Below, piece by piece: positions 33,927 through 46,139 of a stretch of 64,000 bases of DNA. Within the stretch, counting starts at the first letter, position 1; each line of letters begins with the position of its first letter. The stretch is from Miscanthus floridulus (lineage: Eukaryota > Streptophyta > Magnoliopsida > Poales > Poaceae). The notes under the pieces were generated by a model. The model ran no database searches and was not told where the DNA came from. It saw nothing but the letters and a program-made list of their open reading frames with translations. A program made the position numbers and the translations under genes. The DNA lies in NCBI RefSeq assembly GCF_019320115.1, contig NC_089584.1, forward strand, positions 100,984,320 to 101,048,319, read 5' to 3'.

Positions 33927-35990
33927 TGAAACGTCCTAATGGCTAGAGGGGGGTGAATAGCCTATTAAAAATTTCTACAACAACACTTAGGAAACTGGTT
34001 AGACAAATATGAGGCGAAGCGAGTGTTGCGCTAGCCTATTAAAATGCAAGCCACCTACCACAATTATAGTTTATATAGTCTCTATCCACACAATGGCTAT
34101 ATCACTACACTAAGTTAGTGTGCTCTCAAAGGTTAACTCAAGAGCCACACTAACCAAACTAACAAGCTCTCACGACTAGCTACACTAAAGAGCTTGACAA
34201 CTAGTTTGCGGTAATGTAAAGAGAGAGAACAAGATGGTTATACCACCGAGTCAAGGAATAAACCAATCAATCATAAGAATGAATACCAATGAAGACCAAT
34301 CACCTCAGAATCAAATGATGACACAATGATTTTTTACCGAGGTTCACTTGCTTGCCGGTAAGCTAGTCCTCATTGTGGCGATTCACTCACTTGGAGGTTC
34401 ACATGCTAATTGGCATCACATGCCAAACCTTCAATAGGGTGCCGCACAACCAACACAAGATGAGGATCACATAAGCCAAGAGCAATTTACTAGAGTATCT
34501 TTTGGCTCTTCACCGGGGAAAGGTCAAGAACCCCTTACAATCACCATGATCAGAGCCGGAGACAATCACCAACCTCCACTCGATGATCCTCATTGCTCCA
34601 AGCTATCTAGGTGGTGGCAACCACCAAGAGTAAGAAGCGAATCTCGTAGCAAAACACGAACACCAAGTGCCTCTAGATGCAATCACTCAAGCAATGCACT
34701 TGGATTCTCTCCCAATCTCACAAAGATGATGAATCAATGATGGAGATGAGTGAGAGGGCTTTGGCTAAGCTCACAAGGTTGCTATGTCAATGCAAATGGC
34801 TAAAGAGAGTGAGCTAGAGCCAGCCAAACGATATTTGTAGACACCCAAAACAATAGAGCCGTTGGCTCAATTATTGGGCTAACTACGGGACAACCGGACA
34901 CACCAGTCGTGTGCACCGGACGCGTCCAGTGTGGCGACCAGACACGTCCAGTCGCTACATTCGGTCACTGCTTGACCGCCATGTGTCCCATCCAAACAAA
35001 GTAACTGTTGCCACCCAATGGCCCTCTCTGACATGCTCTGATGCGATGCATCAGATGCACTCTAGTGGCCGACCGGACGTAGGAGGGGCGGCATCCGAGT
35101 TAGTCTAGAGAGCTCCTAGAGCCGCTCAACTGCGACCGGACGTGTTTGGTGTGTATGACCAGACATAGGAGGGGCAGTGTCCAATTGAGTCTAGAGAGCT
35201 CCCAGAGCCTCTCAAGTGTGACCAGACGTGTCCGGTGTGGCCAACTGGACGTAGAAGGGGTAGCGTCCGATCGAGTCCAGAGAGCTCCCAGAGCTGCTAA
35301 ACTATGACCGGATGCATCCAGTGTAGATGACCGGATGCAGGAGATGTAGCATCCGGTCCAGTCCAGAGAGCTTATAGAGCCTCTCAACTGCAACCAGACG
35401 CATCTGGTGTGGCTGACCGGACGCAGGAGGGGCAGCATCCTATCGAGTCTAGAGAGCTCATAGAGCCGCTCAACTACAACTGGACGCATCCGGTGTGGCC
35501 GATCGGACACGCCCCCACATCCGGTCCTCTTTGGACCAACACTCATGCCCCACATCACCATGACCTAATGCTAAATAGTGATTGCTCAACATCCAGTCAC
35601 TGCTATGAGCCAAAGTCCGGTCACCATGACAACTCTGCCCATGCCTGGCTAGAATACCGAATGTGTCCAGTCATGTCGGTAATACAGCCACTGAGACAGT
35701 GTCCGATACGCATGTCGGACGCGTCCAGTCACCTCGTGACCAGCGCATTCAACTCCTTTTCAACTCTATCTTCTTTACCCTTGCTCAAATGTGCCAACCA
35801 CCAAGTGTATCACCTTGTGCACATGTGTTAGCATATTTTCACAAATGTTTTCAAGGGTGTTAGCAATGCACTAGATCCTAAATGCATATGCAATGAGTTA
35901 GAACATCTAGTGGCACTTTGATAACCGCATTTCGATACAAGTTTCACCCTCTTAATAGTACGGCTATCGATCCTAAATGTGAGCTTGCCT
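33927..35990 (-). mobile_element. SIRE-like copia LTR, inverted orientation
   Basis: The plus strand starts TGAAACGTCCTAATGGC, which on the minus strand is the LTR end ...GCCATTAGGACGTTTCA. Homology to the first copia LTR runs to CACATTTAGGATC near 35,970. It contains five 86-bp repeats in its U3 part. The right end is approximate. No copia pol is next to it. It abuts the RSKRLAAQ frame at its left edge, so it may have inserted into that fragment. Confidence 0.75.
35070..35500. repeat. 86-bp tandem repeat in the copia LTR, 5 copies
   Basis: The word T(C/T)TAGAGAGCTC or TCCAGAGAGCTC recurs at 35104, 35190, 35276, 35362 and 35448, an exact 86-bp step. Each unit holds a CCGGACG...TCCGGT imperfect palindrome. 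CpG sites are often replaced by TpG or CpA between units, consistent with deamination of methylated cytosine. Confidence 0.9.
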
Positions 35991-36249
35991 ACTTCGTGTG
36001 GCCCTGCCACATCACCGCCTCTGCTACCGAATCTAGCCGCACCACCACTAGATCCACACCTCTAGAACTAGATCTGCCGTCGTGGGAGCATGAGCGGCCA
36101 GATCCGGCCGCTCCACCTCTAGATCAGGTGCGCTAGGGAGGAGCACCATCACGAAGAAGCACCATCACGGAGGAGGGCATGGGAGAGGAGGGGCGCCACC
36201 ATGAGGAAGGAGGGGTGAGGCTAGGTGAGGATATCCTAACATATAGGTA
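35991..36249. other. GC-rich spacer, no gene
   Basis: Short repeats of GGAGCACCATCACG(A/G)AG-type words near 36,140-36,180 and purine-rich sequence. No coding support. It separates the copia LTR from the gypsy LTR starting at 36,250. Confidence 0.4.
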
Positions 36250-37367
36250 TGTTAAGCCTTGGGTCTAATGATTCCCGAACGAAGAAGACCCCTCAATCGA
36301 CCCCTTGAGGATCACCCAGGGGCTATGCCCATCAGGCACGCTCGCGCGCACCATTTGGCAAAGAGATTTGGCCAAGCCTGACTCAACTATAGCATCAACC
36401 AGGGGCTCGGGGGCTTCCCCAAGCCTTAGGCTCCCGATCTATGGCACGACCAAGCTCGGTCCTTAGCTCCTGCCCGGCTCACGACGCTAGCCTAGGCCCG
36501 GGCACAAGAAGACAGGCCCCGAGCTACCTATGCTCGGGGGTTCCTCAGCTTCGTGCCCCAAGTGTGGCCCTACCAACTGCTCCTCCAATAGGGTCACATC
36601 TAGGGCATGACACAAGAAGACAAAGCTTTCCATGGCCTCTGGTGCTCGCGGGCTTCTAAGCCCGTGCATCAGCCCCAAGAGCCGACCTCCTTCGCCACCA
36701 AGAAGACTCCAGAAGGTCTCATCCGAGGGAGGCTAGTCCAAGCTGACACCGCCTGACATGCAAAGTGTCAGAATAGAGTAGGCAGACGACGCCCAAGGCT
36801 TCTTTGGCTCCAAGACACCGTGATGGTCCACAGCGCACCACTACAAGACCCTACTAGACTCTGGCACATGTAGACCATAAACTAAACCCCCAAACAACCA
36901 TGTACCTGACCTATCTCATTATATAAGGGATAAGGTCAGACCTAGGGGGGACGATCCCACTTGCGATCACCAGACACTCCATTCCATCAGCCTTCGCCCA
37001 GCATAGAGGGCAAGGCAACCTGGAGAGGGACACCGAGAGCCTCTCCTCCACCGCATCTCATCATCTTCCTCCTCTCCTATGAGGGGGAAGGCTCCACCGG
37101 CGGTGAGACAACCTTAGGATTAGCACTGAGCTAACCCCCTACCAAATCTTCTTCCTTTACACTCTGTTGTAACCCTCTGATTTTGGGTGCTCTTGAGTAA
37201 AAGGATGATCCGCTGCTGGATGTAGGGACCGAATTGGCTCGAACCAGGATAAACTGTTGCATCTCCTCTGCATGATTCTTGTGTTCCTAAGTCCACTGGA
37301 GCCCTGAAGACCTGTACTCTGACACCAACTCGAACAACATGCTTGCGGTGGTTTTGACCCCACGATA
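36250..37367 (+). repeat. 5' LTR of a plus-strand gypsy element (host of later insertions)
   Basis: It starts TGTTAAGCCTTGGG and ends ...CCCCACGATA (CA end mutated to TA). A TATA box TATATAAGG lies at 36920-36928, followed by a pyrimidine-rich leader. It is directly followed by a primer-binding-site-like sequence, which fixes the right end. The partner LTR is not in the window. The element's internal part continues at 44,603 after a nested insertion and is cut again at 44,875. Confidence 0.8.
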
Positions 37368-37432
37368 GCTGGCGTGCCAGGCAGGGGCAGCGTTAAGTGC
37401 GATTCTGGCTCTACAGTGACTGGGGCCACCCG
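37368..37432 (+). other. PBS-like sequence and leader of the plus-strand gypsy element
   Basis: GCTGGCGTGCCAGGCAGGGG directly follows the LTR, closely matching the PBS-like sequence of the first Tat element. The leader runs on to ...GGCCACCCG at 37432, where the Tekay-like element is inserted. Confidence 0.65.
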
Positions 37433-40400
37433 TGTCACAGAACCGACCAATTTATAAGAGCACAAGTACAAAAACAATCGCCGAAACGATCAAATTCTCG
37501 AACTTGAGCCCATATAAACCCGGTAGTCAACTGAAATCTTGAAGGATTTCAAACCAACTTGCATACAACCAAGATCACAGTAATTCAACATAACATATCA
37601 TACGTTACAACATTTCGCAGACGTTCACAAATAGATTACATCATCACAGAGTCATCGTTATTACAAAACAAGTCTTGTAAAACGTGTGGAAGCAAATAGT
37701 TTAACTTACACACCCGAGTTCAAATACACATACTGGTTTGCTGATCATAGCCCGCAAAAGCATTCAGATAAGAGAACAGAGATCATGCCCATGATCTAGT
37801 CTTCATCACCCACTGGGTGGAGACAATACTTACAGAATCCTTGATATAGGAGGTCATCTACAATAAGAGGGAATAAACCCTGAGTACGGGAATGTACTCA
37901 GCTAGACTTACTCATCGAAAACCAAACAAATGACACCAAGGATTATGCATAGCTTAATATAGTGGATCTGGCCGACACTTTCTTTTTGCGGAAAAGCATA
38001 AGTAATAAGATCAACTCTTAACCTGAACTAGCAGTGACTTTTAGCCATTAACCTGTCAACTATATTAGCACCTGTACTAAGCAATCATTTTATTAGGGTG
38101 CAAACATTAATAACCATATCAGGTATTCATTGTGGCAACCTTATCATCATCTTCCATTTAACCATATCGTTAAATTAATTGAATCTACGTTGCCACTGCT
38201 CAGTCAAGTTCTCACTATCCGGGAGAGACGGCGATTCGAATCGATTCCTATCCAGCTGGAGGGTTATTCCTAACACAAACCCTGCTTCCCCCGTCAGGGT
38301 CACAAACAAGTCACCTTTGGTACAACTTAGGAGAAAAATGAAAGAAAAGACGCGGGTCCGGGCCGCCCTGCATTTTCAGAGAACCACTCTGCCAGGAAGT
38401 GTAGGATTTTAAACACCTGACTCCCCTTGGACTTATGCCAATGGTTCTCCGCACATCCTTACTACCTCCAAAATGCATCCAACCCCCATAGTTCCTGGCC
38501 TGAGTTGAGCTACTCGGCTTCACGATCGGAACGACTTATCTAGCCAGCTAAGTGTTAGGCTGCGTTCAACATGACATGAGGACGTACAACGTATCGGTCC
38601 TTAAACGACTCAGACGGAGTCACTATGTCCAAACCTACACAAGACTCCGCCTGGTCTTAATTCATTATTAACATAGTTCTTTTCCATGATAGCAAATATA
38701 GCCAACCGTGATCCACCTCATCCTAAAGCTCGCAGGTGATTGGAAATCACCTGACTTCTACCGCACTAAGCATGGCTAAGCATTTAACCCGTTCCTGAAC
38801 TTAAATAGGATTCCAGTGCGATATCTAGACAAGGAGGGATATATAATGCAGCAATTGGTTCCAACCAATTCCTATACTTAATGCATCATCAATGAATAAA
38901 AGATACTCAATGTATTTATGAAAACATGGGAGGCTTAATATGCTCTGGGGCTTGCCTTTCAGGAAAGAGGAAGGCTGGTGGTCAGGGCACTCGGGCAACT
39001 CCTCCACGGCGGCTGCTTCGTCGGCTTCCTGCACCTCGGGCTCCTCCTCCTGGTTGGCTCCCTTGAACTCCAGCAACGTCACTACCTCCGGCACACCTAT
39101 TGCATGAATGCGCAAGATAAATATCATGGATGCACATGAACGAATGTCAGGGATGCTCAGGGAATGCACATGTTCGCTGTAGTTTGCATATTCCAACTTA
39201 AGCCCTATTCAAATCACTTTTACTTACCAAGTTTATACAACTAAATGTATAATTGCTCATCTTCAGTTAATGACCTAGCACCTGCACCTAAGCATATTCT
39301 CAAGTTAGGCTAACCCCTAAACAATCAATGAGAACATTGCATCAAGCCTACACTCAAGCATTTGTATTTCAGAAAAATGAAGACTATGTAGCGGTACAGT
39401 AAACTAGCCATAACTAGAGATTTATAAATCCAAATGACATGCAACAAGACAATCTAGAAAGCTTATGAAATTTTCTACAATTCATTTGCAGACCTCAAAG
39501 CATGATTCAACACTTTACCAAGTCGAATTCTTTGATCAACAGAACTCTATCCTCACTAGACAGAGAGTAAGCAAAACTGGAACCTAACTTTAAACAGCTG
39601 TAGTTTCTAAAATACTAGGCCAAATGCCCTCAAATTTTGATAGGAGCTAGATACATAAATTGTCCACAACTTTTGTATTCATCACATTCACAGAAAACCA
39701 AAATATCATGGGGAACTTTCTAAAGTCCCTAGATCTGTCCAGAGGGACATAATGCAAACGAAATAATTATTAACTTATGATGTAAACAAATAATTGGACA
39801 AAACTAACTCTACTCACTTATCACTCATATCACAAGAACACCAGGAAGTAGGGTGTTCATCACCAAAACATTTCTTTTAATACCTTTCTTAATTTATTTA
39901 ATTAATTAGAGGAAATGGTAAACATATATGAAAACTACACAATTAAATCTACAAAAATTACAGTAGATACTACATGCTCTAAGTAGACTACCATAAAAAT
40001 TTCACACCATTTGAGTAAGTATAACAGCCTACACAAAAATGGTAAGGCATAATGGCTTAAAATGACATAATTAGGAAACCTTAGTGAAAAGTGTCAAGCA
40101 ACTGATTTCATATTTTTCCTAGCATTCTTAAGGTACTAAGATACTACCCACCAAGTTTCATGGTCATAGGATTCCTAGATAATTTACAAAAATTCATACA
40201 AGTATCCATCAATGATAAAAGGAAAATCTGTAACTCAAAAACTATACATGCAATGACTCTCAAATTTTAACCAGAGCTTCTACTAAGCAAGACTAGCTTA
40301 CCCACAAAATTTCATAATTTTTGGATCACAGAAACTCAAGATATGATTTAAACAATTTTGCATGCATTCAAAAATACCTTTCAAGTTCCTATTTAATTCA

Positions 40401-42197
40401 TCCAAAATTTCTACATCATGTGCTCAAGACATATTTTTCTTAAATACTAGACCTCACTGTGAGTCTAACAAAATTTGAATCACACCATTTGGATCTACAC
40501 ATTTGGAGTTACAAAATTTACAAAACAGCATTCAAAACTAGAAATTTGAACTATCCTATAGAACAAGCAGTCACTGACGTGTGGGACCCGGTTGTCAGCC
40601 GGACCCGCTTGTCAGTGAGACAGAACAGGGGAGGCGGCTTCGACGGCGCGGAACACAGCGAAGCTCGCCGACGACGAGGACTCCGGTGAAATGGAGGACA
40701 CCTACATGATCTACGTGACGAGACGCGTCGATCAATGCTACTAGTGGGACCTAGGTGTAACCGAAGGTAGCTCGTCGCCGGTGATGGCGGCACGGCAAAG
40801 CTCCGGCGCGAGCTGCCGGCGACGGCAAGCCATGGCTGGCTCAACCGAGCATGGTATGAGCTATAGGAGGTCGCCACGGTGCTATCCCAGCAAAGAGAAG
40901 AGGCGGGAAGGTTCCTAGCTACCCCGACCACGGCGGCCTCAACTCCGGCGAGGACACGCTCATGGCGGTAGTGGCTGGAAAGGTCAATGCGCCCTTACCA
41001 AAGCTCAAACGGCTCAGCTAGGAGGTGGAGGAGGTAGAGGAGAACACGGCAGAGCTATTGATGAGCTGGCCGACGCGTTTTTGTGGCGGCAAGCGAGCTA
41101 GGCGACGGCAAAGCTTGGTCGGCAATGGCGGAGCTGCTGCGGCTCTGTTGCTGCGCACGGTGGAGGCGAAGGAGAACGGGAAACTGAAATGTGAGCGCGG
41201 TGGAGTCACATGCGTGCGCTGTGGCTTCAATTGATGCGCTCTGGCCTGACGTGGCCTGGCCGATCAGACCGGCGGCGACGCGCGGCGCCACGCGGCCATC
41301 AAACTCTGAACTAGTCAAAACACTGTAGCGCCAATTCAGTTAACCTTATCGAGCCTGACAGCGTACCTTCATCGAGTTGCAACTCCTCAACCGTGATGAT
41401 CCAGCTCATGGTGTAATTGACAAAGTTCGAGATCCAAGTGAGTACTACAAGTTTGCCAATTGGAGTACGAGCTAAATCGGCTTGATTTGGGAGCTACAAG
41501 GTGAATAAGTTGGGTACATGAAACTGAAATCCAGCCCTTATACTTAGAAAATTTCTAAGTGTCAAATACAACCCCAAAACTGACTTGTGGGTCCTTTTTG
41601 AACATGTTGTGCCCATTTTCATGACTTGGCTTCTAAACAAAGTTTGTTCCTTATCAAATTTTCTACAACTTTGTTTTAGGTTGCTTAGACATGCAAACAT
41701 CCTAAGCTACACTTTTTAAACAGTCAAACAAAAGGGTTTAGGGGTCAAAACAAGTCAAACCACTTTTTGAAATCCTATTTAGGCAACATGATCAATATGA
41801 ACAATGTTCCAAATGGCCTTCTAGGTGTCACTAAGTTGTTTAAGAGAATTATTAGCCACACCACACCTTGGTCACACAAGAATCAAGCATCGTATGTACT
41901 GAAACAATGAAAAACACATGAAATGTTACAAATGTTTCATAGTCATGCTTCACATGTTTCATGATCTTATTGCATAGTATTAACTAACTTTGTTTCACTA
42001 AAGTGAGTTGCACATGTTGCACTTAAGTATTGCACACTTTTCATTTCATAAAAGAAACAACACACATGAAATATAACGATACGTTGCAATGTTTCAAAAA
42101 CATGTTTCAGGCAACACAAGCTCATGAATGGATGAATGATGCTCATGTTCATGAAATGCAAGTGCAAATGTGGAAGGCAAACACCTGGGGTGTTATA
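37433..42197 (-). repeat. 3' LTR of the Tekay-like element, 4.77 kb
   Basis: On the minus strand it runs from TATAACACCCCAGGTG (first G of TG mutated to A) to CGGTTCTGTGACA. It is an inverted homologue of 50216-54958 along its whole length. A CpG-rich block lies at about 40,560-41,310, and a small open frame with EEEPEVQEADEAA near 39,030 is shared with the other copy. A frame present in both copies could be chance conservation within a young family. Confidence 0.88.
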
Positions 42198-42212
42198 GCC
42201 CTCTCCCCTTAT
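42198..42212 (-). other. Polypurine tract of the Tekay-like element
   Basis: The minus strand reads AAGGGGAGAGGGC directly before the 3' LTR start. Its place and purine content are as expected for plus-strand primer in gypsy elements. Confidence 0.75.
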
Positions 42213-42289
42213 AAAAATCTCGTCCTGAGATTTGAAAAGCGTACCATTGTTGATAGAATTCCTTATAATCATCCCTCAAATAATCTTCT

Positions 42290-44076
42290 CTTTCCTATGT
42301 TGCATCGCGTTCACTACCCTGATTACTCCACATGACTTTGTAAAACTTGACTACCCAACTCCGAGTCACTCGCTCACGAGTGTCAATCACTCGGACCGGC
42401 TTTTCTTCAAAGGTCAAATCTGATTTTAACTCGATATCCCCTAATGGAACTCTCTCTTCAGGGACACGAAGACATTTCTTCAATTGGGATACATGAAAGA
42501 CATTTTAGATAGCACTCATCTCAGGAGGTAATTGAATCTTGTACGCCACCTTACCACTTTGTCCAATGATTTCAAACGGACCAACATATCTCGGCGCAAG
42601 CTTTCGCTTCACACCAAAGCATTGGACACTCTTCATGGGTGAGACTTTCAGATAAACGAAGTCTCCAACTTCAAACTCAATAGGTTTTCTACGTCGATCA
42701 GCATAACTTTTCTGCCTAGCTTGAGCTGCGGCCATGTGGGTTTGGATAGTACGGACTTGTTCTTCGGCTTCTTGAACAAAATCAATTCCATAATATCTCC
42801 TTTCACCGGCTTCTACTCAGTTCAATGGGGTTCTACATTTCTGGCTATACAAAGCTTCAAACGGTGCCATCTTGATACTCTCTTGATAACTGTTATTGTA
42901 CGAGAATTCAGCTAGGGGCAACCATTTTTCCCATGAACCCTTAACCGAGATGACACATGCTCTCAACATATCTTCTAAGATTTGATTCACTCGTTCAGTT
43001 TGCCCATTGGTTTGCGGATGATAGGCAGAACTTCTTACTAGCTTAGTTCCTAATAATCCATGTAAGTGCTCCCAAAAGCGAGCAGTGAACTGTGGTCCTC
43101 TATCCGAGACAATAGTACGAGGGATCCCATGAAGTCGGACTATCTGATTAAAGTACAACTCCACATAGTCGGTTGGACAGAAATCTATGCGACAGGAATG
43201 AAGTGTGCAGACTTGGTCAGACGGTCTACAATCACCCAAATGGAGTTAAAATTCCTCTAAGTAGTAGGGAGTCCCACAATAAAATCCATACTTATCTCCT
43301 CCCATTTCCAACCTGGAATAGACAGTGGCTGAAGTAATCCAGCTTTCATGTGCACAGCCTTGACTCGACAACAAGTGTCACACCTAGCCACATAAGCGGC
43401 TATCTCTTTCTTCATTTTGGTCCACCAAAATCGAGGCTTCAAATCATGATACATTTTGCTACTACCAGGATGAATAGATAATTTAGAAGAATGGGCTTCG
43501 GATATGATTTGATTTCTAAGGTCTCTATCCTTCGGAACTACCAACCTATCCTTGAACCATAACACGCCTTCCTCATCTACTCGAAAATGTTTGGTTTATT
43601 GCTCTTTCATCCTGTGCTTGATGTGGAACACACCTGGATCTATCTTCTGTAGCTTGATAATTTGACTCTATAGAGTACAACTGACTGCGATGCTGTGAAG
43701 GACTGTAGGATGAAGGAGCTTTGACAAATGGACATCACTTTCAATCAATGAGTGGCAATGAGACTTCCTGCTTAAGGCATCCGCTACGACGTTTGCCTTG
43801 CCAGGGTGATAGTGCACTTGAAGGTTATAATCCTTGATCAACTTGAGCCATCTTCTCTGACGCATATTCAACTCTGGTTGAGTGAAGATGTACTTGAGAC
43901 TTTTATAATTAGTGTAGATGTTGCACACATTGCCAAGTAAATAATGTCTCCAGGCCTTCAAAGCATGAACAACAACAGCGAGTTCTAAGTCATGCGTTGG
44001 ATAATTCACTTCATGCTTTCAAATTTGGTGAGAGGTATAAGCAATGACTCTACCCTCTTGCATAAGAACACCTATT
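42290..44076 (-). pseudogene. Tekay-like pol remnant: RNase H, integrase, chromodomain
   Basis: From the 5' side on the minus strand: VLMQEGRVIAYTS and [23 protein letters not shown] (RNase H joined to RT, near 44,050-43,930), then [17 protein letters not shown] near 43,790. Next is the integrase HHCC domain (HSSKLSIHPGSSKMYHDL, CDTCCRVKA), MDFIVGLP with the first catalytic Asp near 43,275, a frame change, IVSDRGPQF and QTNGQTERVNQ (Asp and Glu). The C-terminal part has VGDFVYLKVSPM, PRYVGPFEI, NVFHVSQLKKCL after a stop, and a chromodomain-like end (EEKPVRVIDTRERVTRS, VKFYKVMWSNQ). The chromodomain defines the chromovirus lineage. It probably guides insertion to heterochromatin in active relatives. 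Confidence 0.88.
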
Positions 44077-44105
44077 GAGTTTTTAAACACCTATTAAGCA
44101 ATGAC

Positions 44106-44597
44106 GCTACACTTTTTAAACAGTCAAACAAAAGGGTTTAGGGGTCAAAACAAGTCAAACCACTTTTTGAAATCCTATTTAGGCAACATGATCAATATGA
44201 ACAATGTTCCAAATGGCCTTCTAGGTGTCACTAAGTTGTTTAAGAGAATTATTAGCCACACCACACCTTGGTCACACAAGAATCAAGCATCGTATGTACT
44301 GAAACAATGAAAAACACATGAAATGTTACAAATGTTTCATAGTCATGTTTCACATGTTTCATGATCTTGTTGCATAGTATTAACTAACTTTGTTTCACTA
44401 AAGTGAGTTTCACATGTTGCACTTAAGTGTTGCACACTTTTCATTTCATAAAAGAAACAGCACACATGAAATATAACAATACGTTGCAATGTTTCAAAAA
44501 CATATTTCAGGCAACACAAACTCATGAATGGATGAATGATGCTCATGTTCATGAAATGCAAGTGCAAATGTGGAAGGCAAACACCTGGGGTGTTATA
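44106..44597 (-). repeat. Truncated 5' LTR of the Tekay-like element
   Basis: These 492 bases match 41706-42197 with no length change and about 8 substitutions. Both share the mutated TATAACACC end. Only the first tenth of the LTR remains. Confidence 0.9.
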
Positions 44598-44602
44598 ACC
44601 CA

Positions 44603-44875
44603 CCTCATCATCGAAACAGGCAGCACCGCCCCAGATGGTGGTGTTCGCTTCCTTAGCGAGATCTCTGTCATGCCTGGCGCCTTCGCTTTGGGCTAGGTCC
44701 ACAACTTTGGGACCCTAGCCTACGTCGCCGACTCCTACGATGAGCTTCATCCACTCTATGGGGCTAGGTCGGTGGGCAATGAGTCCCTGGTGTCGCCTCC
44801 TCCACCAGGACTCTTGGGAGTAGATCTCATGGTCCTGGCCCACTAGATCTAGCACGGTCTGGGTCTGAACCCCAC
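44603..44875 (+). pseudogene. Leader/gag start of the plus-strand gypsy element
   Basis: After the second copy of the target site (44598-44602), the internal region that began at 37,368 resumes. Readable pieces such as MPGAFALG, AYVADSYDELHPLYG and LVSPPPPGLLGVDLMVL occur with stops, so it may be the start of gag or an untranslated leader. It is interrupted at 44,876 by another element and the rest lies beyond the window. Confidence 0.45.
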
Positions 44876-45345
44876 TATCGACGAAATATGGTCGGCGGTC
44901 TACCTAGGGGTATGCCCAAGGTAGTAGATTATCGACAGACAGATGCACAAGCTACAAACAAGATGGTGACGCAAGACAGACACGAGGTTTTATCTAGGTT
45001 CGGCCACCGTGAAGGCGTAATACCTACGTCCTGCGTCTGATTGTATTGCTGTATGTCAATGAGAGATGTTTTGAGAGGGGTCCCCTGTCCACCTTACATA
45101 GTCTGGGGAGCAGGGTTACAGATCTAGAAACTAATCCTAACCAGTTATAATTGCCATAGGTAGCCGGATAATGATTCCTATTCTAACCAACCAGGATCTT
45201 GCTTGATCTCTAAGTCTGCCTTGATTCCTTGCGCGAGACTCCGAGCAGATTGGTCGGGCCACATGTCATCTTCTAGTGGGCCAGACCCCGTGGTCCAGGC
45301 CGACCCAAGCCTAGCCGTAAGGGTATAGGGGTTAATACCCCCACA
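44876..45345 (-). repeat. 3' LTR of the outer right-hand Tat element
   Basis: This 470-bp unit is homologous to 47072-47543. The plus strand begins TATCGACGAAATATGG (TG mutated to TA) and ends TAATACCCCCACA. The sequence that follows, GCTGGTCCCCGAGCA, is the polypurine tract on the minus strand. The TATA box is damaged (minus: TATGTAAGG near 45,092-45,100). The other LTR of this element should lie outside the window, to the right. Confidence 0.82.
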
Positions 45346-45999
45346 GCTGGTCCCCGAGCACCATGTATTATGCTGCGACACGCCGCTCGATCTCCTTCGG
45401 CTAATGCGATCCGTCTTCATGCCATCTCCAACTGGTTGAAACATTGACCAAGCGAACATGCTAGTATTCTGGTCAGAACAGAGAGCAGTAGACCAGAATT
45501 ATAGCTGAAGATTCCGGTTGTCCGAAGAATGCATGGTGCTCAAAAGAAAAAAGAAAAAGATTTCTTTCCTGATCAAGTGTGCCCACTTGTATTTCTGAAA
45601 AGAAATGTAAGTGACCCTTGCACAGTAGTAGTTATGACCAACAGTCAGAGTGTTGGGGTCAATAAAATAAGCATATTCACCGCAAGGTGAAGTGTGCCCA
45701 CTTAGTCCCCGAGCCTGGTAGTAGGTGACGTAGGCACGTGGTGCCAGGGTCTAAAAAGAATTCCTAATTAAGTTGAGAATCCAATCGTCATACAAGCGAT
45801 ACGAGATGCACCGGCAGGTGCATCGTACCGATGTAGTCCCCGAGCTTGCTGAAAGGCGAGGTATCAGCCATGTAGCAAGGTCTAAATGAGAAAAAATAAA
45901 TGCCTCTCAACTGTATGTGAGTATAAATCACATGTAGTCGAGGAGAGCGGTCTCCGAGCAATGGTCGGAGAGTTGTTGGGGCAGTCCCCTACCACGAGA

Positions 46000-46139
46000 G
46001 TGGTCGGAGCAGTCCCCGAGCATGATGGTGGTCTGGATAGTTCCCGAGCAGGATGGTGGTCTGGATAGTTCCCAAGCACGATGGTGGTCTAGACAGTCCC
46101 CGAGCACGATGGTGGTCTAGACAGTCCCTGAGCACAAAA
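46000..46139. repeat. 28-bp minisatellite, 5 copies (outer element)
   Basis: GTGGTC starts units at 46000, 46028, 46056, 46084 and 46112. Each unit carries AGTCCCCGAGCA or a variant, the same word as the polypurine tract next to the LTR. The inner element has about 9 copies at the equivalent place. Confidence 0.88.

Larger units (their letters stand above)
37433..44597 (-). mobile_element. Tekay/Del-like chromodomain gypsy element with large internal deletion
   Basis: It is minus-strand, with a full 3' LTR (37433-42197), polypurine tract, the C-terminal part of pol and only the first 492 bp of the 5' LTR (44106-44597). The flanks ACCCG (37428-37432) and ACCCA (44598-44602) are a 5-bp target duplication with one change. 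Gag, protease, most of RT and most of the 5' LTR are missing; the joint near 44,077-44,105 carries filler DNA. The retained LTR pieces differ by about 8 in 492 bp by hand count, so the insertion is fairly recent. Confidence 0.88.

Noticed and set aside
33916..36130. Possible target duplication (C)AGGTG around the inverted copia LTR
   Set aside because: The right-hand match (CAGGTGC near 36,124) lies about 140 bases past the end of LTR homology and only 4-5 bases agree, so chance is likely.
36250..44875. Treating 36,250-44,875 as one gypsy element
   Set aside because: The LTR at 36,250 is plus-strand and differs from the minus-strand Tekay-like LTRs. The ACCCG/ACCCA duplication shows the Tekay-like element is a separate insertion.
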